DNA of 64,000 nt from Methanospirillum sp. (GTDB lineage: Archaea; Halobacteriota; Methanomicrobia; Methanomicrobiales; Methanospirillaceae): contig JAAYEG010000078.1 in the NCBI GenBank assembly GCA_012728895.1, positions 1 to 64,000 of the forward strand, given 5' to 3'. The notes below the pieces were generated by a model. It was not told the origin of the DNA. It searched no databases and saw nothing but the letters and a program-made list of their open reading frames with translations. Positions 1 to 8,529 of this stretch are shown here, one piece after another; position 1 is the first letter of the stretch; each line of letters begins with the position of its first letter. The translations under genes and the position numbers were made by a program.

Positions 1-2
1 AC

Positions 3-479
3 CCGGGGGAGGGGACGTACCGCGTCTTGCTGACCGCGACGGGTCCGGGCGGCGCCTCGACCGCGGTCCGGGACCTGCTGGTCGGCGGGACGGAGACGCC
101 GTACGTCACCCCGACGGCCACGCCGACAACAGTGCCGCCGACAGCGACCGTGGTCCCGGTGACCCCCACGCCCGACGTCGGGGACGGCGGCGACGGCTTT
201 CCCTTATGGCTCGTCGCGATCGCTGCCGTCGGCCTGCTCGCCGGCGGCGTCGCGGTCGCCGCGCGGGCCGTGAGACCGCCATCACCGCCTGGCAAGCCCG
301 CGGTTCCAGTCCTGACAATCGAGCCCCACGGCAGCCTGCGGCGGCTGGATGCCGGGGACCGGTCCATCGACGGGCGAGCGATCGAGATAGAGGTACGGGG
401 AGGAATCAGACGTGAACAAGATTCGACAGGGAGCGCCGGAGCCGTTCGACCGGGCGGAGCTCTCGAGCGAGATCGCTGA
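3..479 (+). CDS. PKD-type surface protein, C-terminal part (5' end outside window)
   Basis: The reading frame is already open at base 3, so only the C-terminus is present. Its first residues (GTYRVLLTATGPGG) look like the last strands of a PKD beta-sandwich. A Thr/Pro/Val-rich linker follows, then one hydrophobic segment (FPLWLVAIAAVGLLAGGVAVAA) and an Arg-rich tail. This is the layout of a cell-surface protein held in the membrane by a C-terminal helix, with the PKD part outside. The last 68 bases overlap the next gene in another frame, so the extreme C-terminus may not be conserved. Substrate or partner is unknown. Confidence 0.6.
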   Translation, partial: PGEGTYRVLLTATGPGGASTAVRDLLVGGTETPYVTPTATPTTVPPTATVVPVTPTPDVGDGGDGFPLWLVAIAAVGLLAGGVAVAARAVRPPSPPGKPAVPVLTIEPHGSLRRLDAGDRSIDGRAIEIEVRGGIRREQDSTGSAGAVRPGGALERDR

Positions 480-1095
480 CCGGATGCGGGAGAAGGGGGA
501 GGCGGAGCTCTCTCATGTGGTCACGTACTACCGGATGGCCGGCCTCCCGGCGAAGAAGGCGCTGGAGATGGCCGCGCAGCAGGCTGCTGACGTCATGGTG
601 CGGTGCCTGACGCAGGGGATGGTCAGCGCGACCGTCGAGGCGATGGACGCAGAGGGCGGGAGGGGGGCAAAGACCTGGACAGTCGGCCCCGCCAAGCCGA
701 TCCGCCCTCCCATTCCCCCCTGGGAGTATACGGTCGAGTTCGTGGTGCGCGCAAACGGCTTCGAGATCGCCTGCCCGAAACTCGAGTTCCGGCTGGAGCC
801 GCGGCTCGCGATCCTCGACGCGGGCCTGAAGCGCTGGCCCGACGGCGGGTACGAGCTGACCCTCGGCAGAGCGAAGTTCGACTGCCGGGTCTACCTCGTC
901 CGGCCCCCTCTCGAGGATCTCCTGATCGCGGACCCGATGACGCGCGAGTTCGGGTTCGCCGAGCCGATCTCGTGGGGCGGGAGCTGGACTCCCCCGGAGG
1001 CGAGTGTCCCGTGTCCGTTTGGCAACCCGTCGGCCTGCCCGCTCCGGAAAAAGGCGGACGAAGTCCCCCCGGCGGCTAGCCCACCACGATCGTGA
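412..1095 (+). CDS. hypothetical protein, 227 aa
   Basis: The start is GTG, chosen because a purine-rich ribosome site (GGGGAGG) lies about 9 bases upstream and the frame shows strong codon bias. I do not recognise the family. The N-terminal ~70 residues look helical and amphipathic (EKGEAELSHVVTYYRMAG). The middle (about 105-190) alternates hydrophobic residues as in a beta-rich domain. The C-terminus has two Cys in CPFGNPSACP and a low-complexity Pro/Ala/Ser tail. There is no signal peptide or membrane helix, so it is probably cytosolic. It starts inside the preceding surface-protein gene and its last 20 bases overlap the convergent LEA14-like gene. Confidence 0.65.
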   Translation: MNKIRQGAPEPFDRAELSSEIADRMREKGEAELSHVVTYYRMAGLPAKKALEMAAQQAADVMVRCLTQGMVSATVEAMDAEGGRGAKTWTVGPAKPIRPPIPPWEYTVEFVVRANGFEIACPKLEFRLEPRLAILDAGLKRWPDGGYELTLGRAKFDCRVYLVRPPLEDLLIADPMTREFGFAEPISWGGSWTPPEASVPCPFGNPSACPLRKKADEVPPAASPPRS

Positions 1096-1660
1096 GGCCC
1101 GGGACGGCCCCGCCCGAGGCGCCTGTCCGGGCCGCGCCGAGCACCTGCCGGACGTCCTGCTCGCTCACCGGGATGCCGGCCATCCCGAGCAGCTCCTGGA
1201 GCGTGACCGTCTGGTCCTGCTCGAATGGCACGTTCACGGTCAGGATCTTGTAGACGTCGCCCGAGACGGTGCCGCCCACCCGGAACGTGATCCGGTCATG
1301 GCCGGCCCGGACCGTCGCGAGGGCCGCCTCGAGCAGGGCCTCGTTGTCGAGCGTGACCGGCTCCTCTTTTGCGATCGACTGCCGGGCCAGGAGAGTGAAC
1401 GGGCCGGTTTGCCCGCCGCCAAGGCGCCGGACGCCGCCGCTCTCGACCGAGGAGACCGTGAACGCGACGTCGCGGATCGGGATATCGAACGAGTTCGGGT
1501 TCGTGACCTGGACCACGACCTGGAGCGTCGTGTTCGCCGGCGTGAACGTGCCGACGCGCACTCCCTGGACCGCGACCGTCGGCTGCGCGATGCAGCCCGA
1601 GGTGCCAGCGATCACCAACATCACAGCGAGGAGAAGGGCGGATCCGAGGAATCGGGCCAT
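1076..1660 (-). CDS. LEA14/WHy-domain lipoprotein
   Basis: A 194-residue protein beginning MARFLGSALLLAVMLV, followed by a lipobox-like AGTSGC. It is therefore probably exported and lipid-anchored at Cys. The rest matches the LEA14-like/WHy fold: an immunoglobulin-like sandwich with the hallmark VQVTNPNSFDIPIRDVAFTV near residues 50-70 and a second strand set ending LTVNVPFEQ. Such proteins are common in methanogens and linked to desiccation or stress tolerance, but their molecular role is unclear. An in-frame ATG 16 codons upstream was rejected because it would bury the signal peptide. It is convergent with the preceding gene. Confidence 0.8.
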   Translation of the reverse strand: MARFLGSALLLAVMLVIAGTSGCIAQPTVAVQGVRVGTFTPANTTLQVVVQVTNPNSFDIPIRDVAFTVSSVESGGVRRLGGGQTGPFTLLARQSIAKEEPVTLDNEALLEAALATVRAGHDRITFRVGGTVSGDVYKILTVNVPFEQDQTVTLQELLGMAGIPVSEQDVRQVLGAARTGASGGAVPGLTIVVG

Positions 1661-1739
1661 GGCACAGGTTCCAGTGCGCCCGAACGGGCGCGCGCCTCCC
1701 GTTGGCACGGATTCTACTTAAGGATATTCTCCGGCCGCC

Positions 1740-2579
1740 CTACCGGCGTGCCAGGCAGATCCAGCGGTCGTAGACCGGGTCGCGTTCGTTCTCGAAGACC
1801 TCGACCCCGCGACCGTTCTCCACGATCCAGCCGGCGACGAGCGCCGCCTCGGGCTCCGAACCCATCGTGATGAGGGTCTCGTCCGAGAGCGCGAGGACCT
1901 GGAGGAGGAGCTCGCGCCAGAGGGAGTCGTTGAGCCCGGGGTAGCACTGCCCGACCATCAGGGCGAGTCCGAGCGGGGCCGGCTCGATATAGTCGGACGC
2001 GAAGGCCCCGTCGATCCAGCAGACCTCCTCTGGCCTGAGCCGCCCTTCGGCCAGCCCGAGCGAGATGAGGGAGGCGTCGTTGTCGTAGGAGACCGGCACC
2101 ATCCCGAGTGCCCGGAGCACGGACGCGCCGATCCCCGAGCCGCAGAAGGCGTCGATCGCGCGTGCACCGTCACGCCTTCCCCAGAGGTTCTCCACGAGGT
2201 CCAGCGCTTTTGGGAACCGGTCGGGCGGAAGGTCATTGATCGCGGGCGGCACCTCGCCCCGGAGCCGCCCGGCATAGTACGCCCGCACCGCGCGGGCCCA
2301 GGACTCTCGCGTCTCCTGGTAGATGTCGCCCCCCGTCTCCTCGAACCGCTCGAGCCAGACGACCGACGGCGCGCGGTAGAGGAAGGTCGTGGCGCGCCAG
2401 GCATCGTCGTCGCGGAGCGCGACCGCGATCGGGTCGTCGTTCTCGTCCACGAGCAGGCGCCCTCCCGTCGCCTCCATGTCAGGAATGACAGAGGAGTAGA
2501 TTTCGTCGGTCAGTTCGGCGAAGCTCGGCTCAACGAACCAGAGCTCCGGTACCTCGATCATCTCAGCTGCCGTGGTCAT
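1740..2579 (-). CDS. predicted SAM-dependent methyltransferase-fold protein
   Basis: A 279-residue cytosolic protein. The central segment AIDAFCGSGIGASVLRALG, followed by VSYDND, has the glycine-rich motif I and acidic post-I turn of class I SAM-binding Rossmann folds. The usual motif IV NPPY/DPPY is not evident; VGQCYPGLND sits near that place. The substrate is therefore unknown and catalysis not certain. The N-terminal ~130 residues carry an Asp/Glu-rich domain that I cannot place. The gene start overlaps the end of the upstream beta-helix gene by 17 bases, so the two are probably co-transcribed and translationally coupled. Confidence 0.7.
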   Translation of the reverse strand: MTTAAEMIEVPELWFVEPSFAELTDEIYSSVIPDMEATGGRLLVDENDDPIAVALRDDDAWRATTFLYRAPSVVWLERFEETGGDIYQETRESWARAVRAYYAGRLRGEVPPAINDLPPDRFPKALDLVENLWGRRDGARAIDAFCGSGIGASVLRALGMVPVSYDNDASLISLGLAEGRLRPEEVCWIDGAFASDYIEPAPLGLALMVGQCYPGLNDSLWRELLLQVLALSDETLITMGSEPEAALVAGWIVENGRGVEVFENERDPVYDRWICLARR

Positions 2580-3429
2580 CGCTCCACCATGTCTCCCTGC
2601 GGATGCGGAGCCCCTCCGGGGCCCGCATGGTTCCCTCCACCAGCGCCTGCTCGTGGACCTCTATCGTGCGCCCGTCCAGGTCCCCCAGGACGCGCGCGCC
2701 CGGCCCGACCTCGATCGTCCCCCTGGACGCGATCGTGCCGTGGATGACCGTCCCCGGGCCGATGACGACCCGCTCCGTGGCCCTGACAGAGCCGAAGAGG
2801 GTCGTGTTCTCCCCGATCTCCACGACCCTCCCCCGGACGTTGCCATGGAGCCGGCAGTTCGAGCCGATCCCCATCTCGCCTGGCACCTCGAGCCGCTCCA
2901 TGTCGAAGATTGCGCCGGGGGGGATCACGAGCGGATGCTCCATGGCCCCCTCGTCGCTCCCGAGCACCTCCGCCACGAAGCGCTCGACCTCGTCCTCGTG
3001 CTCGAAGCGGAGCATGGCCATCAGGTACAGCATCAGGTACACGATCACCGGGAGCGGGTTGCGAATCTGGATCCAGCCCCGGGCCTCGAAACCCTGCTCG
3101 ATCTTGACGTTGTCGCCGATGTCGAGGTCGCCGGCGACCGAGAGGCGGCCCGCGATCCGGACCCCTTCGCCGAGGTAGGCGTCCTCCTCGGTCCGGACGT
3201 CGCCGCCCACCTCGGTCCAGCTTCCTATCCTGACATCGCCCGCCGCCGATACCGATCCGTTCACCCGGCAGAACTCGGCCACCACGACCTCGGCGCCGGC
3301 GAGCCCGTAGTCGATCCGGCAGCGGTCCCCGACAAGGATGGCGCGGTCCGTGCTCAGCGTGTGCTCCTGGAGCTCGGTACTGTCGGGGATCGTGCACCGT
3401 TCGAGGAGTGCGGGCGCGGTCTCGTCCAT
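2563..3429 (-). CDS. bactofilin-like polymer-forming beta-helix protein
   Basis: A 288-residue protein made almost entirely of short imperfect repeats (for example IGSWTEVGGDVRTEEDAYLG and VVIGPGTVIHGTIASRGTIE) typical of bactofilin/DUF583 or left-handed beta-helix folds. Such proteins self-assemble into filaments or act as scaffolds; no acyltransferase histidine is evident. The helix is interrupted near residues 122-140 by a hydrophobic stretch (LPVIVYLMLYLMAMLR) that could be a membrane anchor or hairpin, followed by an acidic linker. It heads a two-gene unit with the methyltransferase-fold gene. A shorter homologue-like protein is encoded at 53786-54208. Confidence 0.75.
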   Translation of the reverse strand: MDETAPALLERCTIPDSTELQEHTLSTDRAILVGDRCRIDYGLAGAEVVVAEFCRVNGSVSAAGDVRIGSWTEVGGDVRTEEDAYLGEGVRIAGRLSVAGDLDIGDNVKIEQGFEARGWIQIRNPLPVIVYLMLYLMAMLRFEHEDEVERFVAEVLGSDEGAMEHPLVIPPGAIFDMERLEVPGEMGIGSNCRLHGNVRGRVVEIGENTTLFGSVRATERVVIGPGTVIHGTIASRGTIEVGPGARVLGDLDGRTIEVHEQALVEGTMRAPEGLRIRRETWWSDDHGS

Positions 3430-3450
3430 CAGCGGGTGTCCAAGAGTGTT

Positions 3451-4686
3451 TCAGGCCCCGTATTTATGAGCCTTGCCGATCAGGTCCATCAGGATCGGCA
3501 GCAGGTCCCGGCCACGGATCCGGTGGAGCCCCCCCTCGGCGCAGGCGAACTCGTCGTAGCTCTCGACCCGATCCGGGCGGACCCCCTCGCCGTGGATGAG
3601 AACCGGCACGGGATCAGCCGAGTGGTCCTTGACCACGCAGGGCGTGGAGTGGTCGCCGCAGATCGCGATCACGGTCTCATCCAGGGCGAGGAGGGGCTCG
3701 AGCGCGCCGTCGATCCGCTCGATGAAGTCGCGCTTCTGCTCCGGCTTCCCGTCGTGGCCGGACTCGTCCGCCCCCTTGATGTTCAGGAGCACGAATCCGC
3801 GGTCCGCGAGCGCCTCCCCGGCGGCGCGGACCTTCCCCTCGATGTTCGAGTCGAGCGAGCCGGTCGCCCCCTCGACGGAAATCGTCTCGAGCCCGACCAC
3901 CTTCCCGATCCCCGTGATCAGGGTGGCGGCCGAGACCACGGCACCCCGGAGGCCGTAGCGCTCCTCGAACGGCTCGAAGTTCCCCATCAGGCCGGCTCCG
4001 CGCAGCAGCACCTCGTTGGCCGGATGGAGCCCCCGGGATTGCCGTTCGCGGTTGAGCGGGTGCTCGAGGAGGATCGGCCGGGCCTGTCGGACGAACTCGT
4101 TCAGGACCGCCGCTGTCTTCTCGTCCTCGGGCCGGTCTGTCGTCGACGCGAAAGGGATCGGCGGGATCCCCTCGTGCTTGGGGTCGTTCGAGCTGACGCC
4201 GTCGCCGAGGCCCGGGCCCTTGAGAGCGAGCGCGGCGCGGTGGCCGGCGCCCGAGACGAAGCGGAACGAGACACCGAATGGCGAGAGGTCCACCCCTACC
4301 TCGATCGCCTTCGAGAGGGGGGCGGTCCCCTGGATCCTGCCGGCTCGCCGGTCGGTGACGGCGCCGTCCGGTCCGACCGTCGCGTAGTTGGCGCGGAACC
4401 CGATCATGCCCGGGAGCATCCGAATCCCGGACCCCTCGGCCTCGAGCGGCCCGCGGCCCGTGTAGCACTCCTCTGGCGGGTACCCGAGGAGGGCCAGGTG
4501 AGAGGTGTCCGAACCCGGCCGGATCCCGGGCGCAATCGTGTCCATGATCCCCGTGACGCCCTCCCGGGCGAAGCGGTCGAGCACGGGCGTCCTCGCCGCC
4601 GAGAGGGGCGTCGCGCCGCCGAGTGCCGGGTGCGGCCGGTCGCCGATACCGTCGAGGACGATCAGCACGATCCTGCGTGCGGTCAT
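3451..4686 (-). CDS. apgM: 2,3-bisphosphoglycerate-independent phosphoglycerate mutase, archaeal type
   Basis: Interconverts 3- and 2-phosphoglycerate in glycolysis/gluconeogenesis. The 411-residue product begins MTARRIVLIVLDGIGDRP, with the metal-binding DG of the alkaline-phosphatase superfamily. It has the phosphoacceptor region PGSDTSHLALLGY, and metal ligands in the C-terminal GADESGHDGK and ICGDHSTPC. Length fits the archaeal AP-superfamily enzyme (about 400-415). The frame stays open far upstream, but there the translation is low-complexity and lies antisense to or within rps3ae; the ATG at 4686 fits the family N-terminus. Methanogens use it mostly in the gluconeogenic direction; an enolase-like gene lies at 11296-12444. 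Confidence 0.95.
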   Translation of the reverse strand: MTARRIVLIVLDGIGDRPHPALGGATPLSAARTPVLDRFAREGVTGIMDTIAPGIRPGSDTSHLALLGYPPEECYTGRGPLEAEGSGIRMLPGMIGFRANYATVGPDGAVTDRRAGRIQGTAPLSKAIEVGVDLSPFGVSFRFVSGAGHRAALALKGPGLGDGVSSNDPKHEGIPPIPFASTTDRPEDEKTAAVLNEFVRQARPILLEHPLNRERQSRGLHPANEVLLRGAGLMGNFEPFEERYGLRGAVVSAATLITGIGKVVGLETISVEGATGSLDSNIEGKVRAAGEALADRGFVLLNIKGADESGHDGKPEQKRDFIERIDGALEPLLALDETVIAICGDHSTPCVVKDHSADPVPVLIHGEGVRPDRVESYDEFACAEGGLHRIRGRDLLPILMDLIGKAHKYGA

Positions 4687-4982
4687 CCGGTAAGGGTTCG
4701 CACCGTTCGGCCATAGATGTGCCGCCTCCGTCCCCGGTCGATTCCGGTGCTCGGGGGTTTCCGGACGATATTCGCCGTGCCGGACCTCCGTGCCGGGAAT
4801 CCCGCGCCGGCAGTCCCCGGCACACCCGCTCCGCTCGTGGGCTTCCCGGTCGACGGCCCCCGGGGGACGCACCGCTTCCGGGCGGAGAGGGAAAGATTCG
4901 GGGGGCTGACGTACCCCCGGGTAGGGGGAGAGATCGCGGTCCCGTCCCGCTCCGGGCGGGACCTTTTCAGAAGAGGGGGTGT

Positions 4983-5579
4983 TCAGATCGCCGGGGCACG
5001 GGCGATCAGCTTGGACTTGATCACCTCGATCCGCCGGACGGGAAAGACAGCCTTCGCGTCGGTCATCAGTTCCTTCGCGAGCGTGCCCGTGACCATCGAT
5101 TCGGTCACGGTCCGCCATTCGTTCTCGGCCAGGAACGCCGCGACACGTGCGCTGACGCGCTTGCGGATCTCGTGGATCTGGGACGAGTCGGCGGCCATCA
5201 GGGTATAGCAGGTCACCGTGAGGTGCACCCGGAACCCGTCCTTGGTGGTCCCGATGACGTGGGAGTCGATCCGGCTCGACCGCCGCTTCACGAGCGAGCG
5301 GAGGTAGTCCTTGGTCAGCTCGTGGCCGACGAACTCCGTGTACGCCGCGTCGCCCGCGACATGGTCGATCCGGAACTTCATCTTCACGTGCTGCTTGCCG
5401 TAGTCGTTGTTGATCTCGCCGAGCGTCGCGTTCATCACGCGCCCGATCATGTTCTCGGGGTCGGCCGAGATGGTGTCGCCGATGTAGGCCGCGCTGAAGG
5501 TCTCGGGAGCGTGGACCTTGAACCAGGTCTTCGCCTTCCAGCCCTCCAGGCGCCGTCCAGCCTGTTTTTTCTTTGCCAT
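4983..5579 (-). CDS. rps3ae: 30S ribosomal protein S3Ae (eS1)
   Basis: A 198-residue basic protein starting MAKKKQAGRRLEGWKAK. It has the conserved eS1 core WFKVHAPETF, GRVMNATLGEI and the RRSSRIDSHV region. It binds the small subunit near the mRNA exit platform in archaea and eukaryotes. An ATG three codons earlier (MITMAKKK) is possible, but MAKKK is the family start. It is the last gene of the minus-strand run from rpsO at 8988, 15 bases downstream of serS, so expression is tied to translation genes. Confidence 0.96.
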   Translation of the reverse strand: MAKKKQAGRRLEGWKAKTWFKVHAPETFSAAYIGDTISADPENMIGRVMNATLGEINNDYGKQHVKMKFRIDHVAGDAAYTEFVGHELTKDYLRSLVKRRSSRIDSHVIGTTKDGFRVHLTVTCYTLMAADSSQIHEIRKRVSARVAAFLAENEWRTVTESMVTGTLAKELMTDAKAVFPVRRIEVIKSKLIARAPAI

Positions 5580-5594
5580 TGTAATCACCTGTGG

Positions 5595-7115
5595 TTAAAC
5601 GAATCTGAAGATCTCGGGTGCGTCGCCGAACCGGCGGCGTATCTCTGCCGGCCAGGCGTCGACGTCGAACCCTTTCTGCGCGAGGAACGCCGCGGTCCAG
5701 CGCTCGAGGCCGATCCCCGAGCAGCCCGACCAGAGGTCGCCGCCCGACTGGACCTTGACGTTGAACCCGCGGGGGTACTTGTCGCCGTTGACCGAGACGT
5801 TCTGGAACTCGAGCCAGTCTCCCGAGTAGGGCAGGCAGGCCTCGTAGTCGGTCGTCCCGATCCGTTCGGAGGTGCCCTCCCCGCCGATGATCCCCTCCTG
5901 GGCCATGAACCAGGGTGTCACCCTGGCGCTCCGCCACTCGAGCTCGAGCACCTCGTCGAAGAGGTGCCGGTACCGCTCGTGGAGAAGGTCGGCAGTCTCC
6001 ACCGTCTGCTCAGGGGTCCCGATCCAGAGGAGCTCGATCCGGTGAAACTCGTCCACTCGCTCGATCCCGTGGATCCCTCCGGACTCGTACCGGTGCGAGG
6101 TCCCGGAGCGGTCGAAGATACGGGCCGGCAGACAGTCGTTCGCGAGGGTCGTTCCCCCGATGAACGGCCAGAACGATGGGCACTGCGCATAGCAGAGCCC
6201 GCCGATCGGTCCGTCGACCTTGTCGCGGATAAGGTTGACAGGGACCTCGCCTGTGACCTTGAAGTGGTCCGCGACCTCCTCCCAGTACGCGGGGTCGCGG
6301 GTTTTCGGTGTCGAGACGTAGTAGATCTCCGGATAGACCCCCTTCGCGTGCCCCGACTTCATCCAGACCTCCCAGGGCACGAGCTTGGGGAAGATCATCT
6401 CGGTGAACCCGAGTGGCCCGATGATCTCCTGGACCACGAGCGACTCGAAGGTCCGGAAGAGCCGGGTCGACTGCGCCCCGTGAATCCACTGCCCCCGCGA
6501 GAGCGCATGCTTGATCCAGCCGCGGCGGATCATCTCCGCTGTCGGGTCCTCCCGGAACCGGGACTCGCGCTTCGGCGATTCGTACAGGAGCTCCCAGTGC
6601 TCGGCCTTCCCGCCGTACGCGGCCGCCTCGGCCTTCTCTTCCACGAGCCGGACCAGCCGGTCCGGGACGCGGTTCTCGAGGTCCGCCGCAGAGACGGAGA
6701 GGGCGAGGGTGATCCGGCCCTCCCCTATCCCGACCTCGCGGACGAACGGCAGGGTGGAGAGCCTGAGATCCTCCGGGATCTCGCCCTGGAGCTCGATCAG
6801 GTAGTCGCGGACCTCTATCTCCCGGATCCCTATCCGGTGCCGGCCGAGCAGGCCGGCGAGGTGTTTCCTGAACCGGAAGAGCGCGTCGTGGGCCCGCGTG
6901 TATCCGCCGCTCTCGAGCGTGATTGTCATCCCCGGCCCCGAGACCGTGCACGAGGTGATCCGGCCGACCTCGCGGTCCGGCACCTCCCTCGGGACTCCCC
7001 TCCGGAAGAGGGTCGTGTTCGCCTCCTGGACGGCCCGGTCGATCTCGGGAAGGGCCGCTTCGGGGACCTCACGGGAGAGAACCAGGTCGGCCGTCAGGCT
7101 GAATCTCGGCTGCAT
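5595..7115 (-). CDS. serS: seryl-tRNA synthetase, type 2 (methanogen-type, zinc-dependent)
   Basis: Charges tRNA-Ser with serine. The 506-residue protein has the N-terminal tRNA-binding domain specific to the rare type-2 SerRS and a class II catalytic core. The zinc ligands known in the Methanosarcina barkeri enzyme (two Cys and one Glu) are represented by Cys in CYAQCPSFWPF, Glu in FHRIELLWIG and Cys in WSGCSGIGLERW. The last also contains the motif 3 Arg. Type-2 SerRS is restricted to methanogenic archaea, which is the strongest taxonomic clue here. Its ATG lies 22 bases inside the upstream pcc1-like gene, so translation is probably coupled. Confidence 0.97.
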   Translation of the reverse strand: MQPRFSLTADLVLSREVPEAALPEIDRAVQEANTTLFRRGVPREVPDREVGRITSCTVSGPGMTITLESGGYTRAHDALFRFRKHLAGLLGRHRIGIREIEVRDYLIELQGEIPEDLRLSTLPFVREVGIGEGRITLALSVSAADLENRVPDRLVRLVEEKAEAAAYGGKAEHWELLYESPKRESRFREDPTAEMIRRGWIKHALSRGQWIHGAQSTRLFRTFESLVVQEIIGPLGFTEMIFPKLVPWEVWMKSGHAKGVYPEIYYVSTPKTRDPAYWEEVADHFKVTGEVPVNLIRDKVDGPIGGLCYAQCPSFWPFIGGTTLANDCLPARIFDRSGTSHRYESGGIHGIERVDEFHRIELLWIGTPEQTVETADLLHERYRHLFDEVLELEWRSARVTPWFMAQEGIIGGEGTSERIGTTDYEACLPYSGDWLEFQNVSVNGDKYPRGFNVKVQSGGDLWSGCSGIGLERWTAAFLAQKGFDVDAWPAEIRRRFGDAPEIFRFV

Positions 7116-7315
7116 TGTTCCTCCGCGATCTGGCAGTTCATCAGGTAGTCGTCCATCGTCGCGATGATCGAGCCGCACTCCCGCGCCGCGAGCCGTGTCA
7201 CGACGAGCCCGCCTTCGACCCTGGTCGAGGAGGGATGGTGGTCGTCCGGGGCCAGCGCTGCCGCCACGCAGGCGGGACGCGCGTGGCGGGTCTCGATCAC
7301 GCCCTGGCACTTCAT
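7094..7315 (-). CDS. KEOPS subunit Pcc1-like protein
   Basis: A 73-residue protein with the small alpha/beta Pcc1 fold: ASL-like segment AALAPDDH, central strand RVEGGLVVTRL and C-terminal helix SIIATMDDYLMNCQIAEE. Pcc1 dimerises the KEOPS complex, which makes the universal t6A37 modification on ANN-decoding tRNAs. It overlaps the DHH gene upstream by 4 bases (ATGA) and serS downstream by 22 bases. The central strand and C-terminal helix fit the family well. A second Pcc1-like protein is encoded at 32898-33176, so one of the two may be the archaeal paralogue Pcc2. Confidence 0.8.
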   Translation of the reverse strand: MKCQGVIETRHARPACVAAALAPDDHHPSSTRVEGGLVVTRLAARECGSIIATMDDYLMNCQIAEEQCSRDSA

Positions 7316-8523
7316 GCGCCGATCGCCTCCGCGAACGCGGCAGCGATGGCCGGAAAGGCCTCGCAGGGCACGATGGCCCCGGCCTTTCGCGCGTGTCCCC
7401 CCCCGGAGCCGCCGGCCTCGGCGGCGAGCTGGCGCAGGAGAGGGCCGAGCGGCACGCTCCCGTCGCCACGAACCGAGAGCCGGAACCCGTCGCCGGAGGG
7501 GGCCGCGACCATGACCGGCCGGCCGAGCGGGCCGGCGAGTGCGGTGGCGACGTCGCCCGCGAGCCGTGAATCCTGGATGCGAACCGCGACGGCCGCCTCC
7601 TCGAGCGGAATTGCCGCTGCGATCGCTTCGATGACGCAGCGACGGTGCGAGCTGGCCACCTCGACGGCTTCCCGCGTCGCCACCGGCGAACGGAGGCAGA
7701 CCGAGGCGGCGAGGCCGCCGCGCCCGTCCTTGGCGCAGGCGTCGACAACGGCCGCGAGGGACCGGACGTCGCCGACCGCTTCGCGCGGGCAGAGGACGCG
7801 GTCGCCCCAGATCCTCTCGAGCGCCCCGGGCGCGGCCTCGCCCGCCGCCTCCAGGACGGCGAGCGAGAGGAGGAGATCGATGGCCGGCCCGCCGTCGGTC
7901 ATCGAGGCGCGGAGGAGCTCGCGGACCCTCTCCGCGTTCCCGGAGATTCCCGGGAGGAACGGGTCGGTCGCGAGCTCGAGCTGCTCGACGATCGAGCCGC
8001 CAGGAAGCGCGATCCCGCGTTCGATCTCGAGGACGCCGTTGGCGATCCCTTCGTTCAGGATCTCGGCGTTCTCGGCCTCGAAGGCCTGCCCGTCACCGGT
8101 CACGCCGGCAGCAGCGAGCCCGGCGAGATCGCGGCAATCCGCCAGACGGCCTGCGACACCGAACGCGAGCGCCGCTGCCGAGAGCACCCGTTCCCCGTCG
8201 TAGCCGGCGGCATGGGGGTTCATCACGACCCCCTCGCCATCCGCCACCGGCGCGTGGTGGTCGATCACGGCCACGTTCTCCGGCAGGTCGGTCAGGCCGG
8301 CCCCCAGGTCGCAGAGCAGTGCCGGATTCTCCGCTCCGAGCCCGGCGGGCCCGGGCGTCCCGTCGACTATCCGGAGGCGGAAGCCGATCCCGCGGCGCCA
8401 GAGCGCGTGGCAGACGAGCGATGCCGCCGTGACCCCGTCCGCATCGCGGTGGCCGTAGACCTCCACGTACTTCTGCTCCGACAGGAAGCGGGCGAGTCGT
8501 TCGGCGGTGGCGTCGATCGGCAT
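7312..8523 (-). CDS. DHH/DHHA1-family nuclease or phosphoesterase (archaeal RecJ-like)
   Basis: A 403-residue member of the RecJ-like DHH superfamily. Motif I is GHRDADGVTAASL, motif II LLCDLGAG, motif III VIDHHAP, and the C-terminal DHHA1 motif is GGSGGGHARKAG. All metal-binding Asp/His of the core are present, so it should be an active Mn2+-dependent 5'-3' single-strand exonuclease or related enzyme. Family members work in replication (GAN/CMG partner) or RNA decay. It sits directly behind rpsO and ahead of the Pcc1-like gene, an arrangement known from other methanogens. A second family member is at 39218-40594. Confidence 0.88.
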   Translation of the reverse strand: MPIDATAERLARFLSEQKYVEVYGHRDADGVTAASLVCHALWRRGIGFRLRIVDGTPGPAGLGAENPALLCDLGAGLTDLPENVAVIDHHAPVADGEGVVMNPHAAGYDGERVLSAAALAFGVAGRLADCRDLAGLAAAGVTGDGQAFEAENAEILNEGIANGVLEIERGIALPGGSIVEQLELATDPFLPGISGNAERVRELLRASMTDGGPAIDLLLSLAVLEAAGEAAPGALERIWGDRVLCPREAVGDVRSLAAVVDACAKDGRGGLAASVCLRSPVATREAVEVASSHRRCVIEAIAAAIPLEEAAVAVRIQDSRLAGDVATALAGPLGRPVMVAAPSGDGFRLSVRGDGSVPLGPLLRQLAAEAGGSGGGHARKAGAIVPCEAFPAIAAAFAEAIGA

Positions 8524-8529
8524 GGGGTC

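Noticed and set aside
1004-1870. Plus-strand 288-codon frame antisense to the LEA14-like gene
   Set aside because: It mirrors the codon structure of the minus-strand genes; the lipoprotein signal and WHy domain on the minus strand are convincing.
3451-5937. An 828-codon minus-strand frame through apgM and beyond
   Set aside because: Only its last 411 codons match phosphoglycerate mutase; the upstream part is a shadow of rps3ae and serS with low-complexity Arg/Pro/Gly translation.
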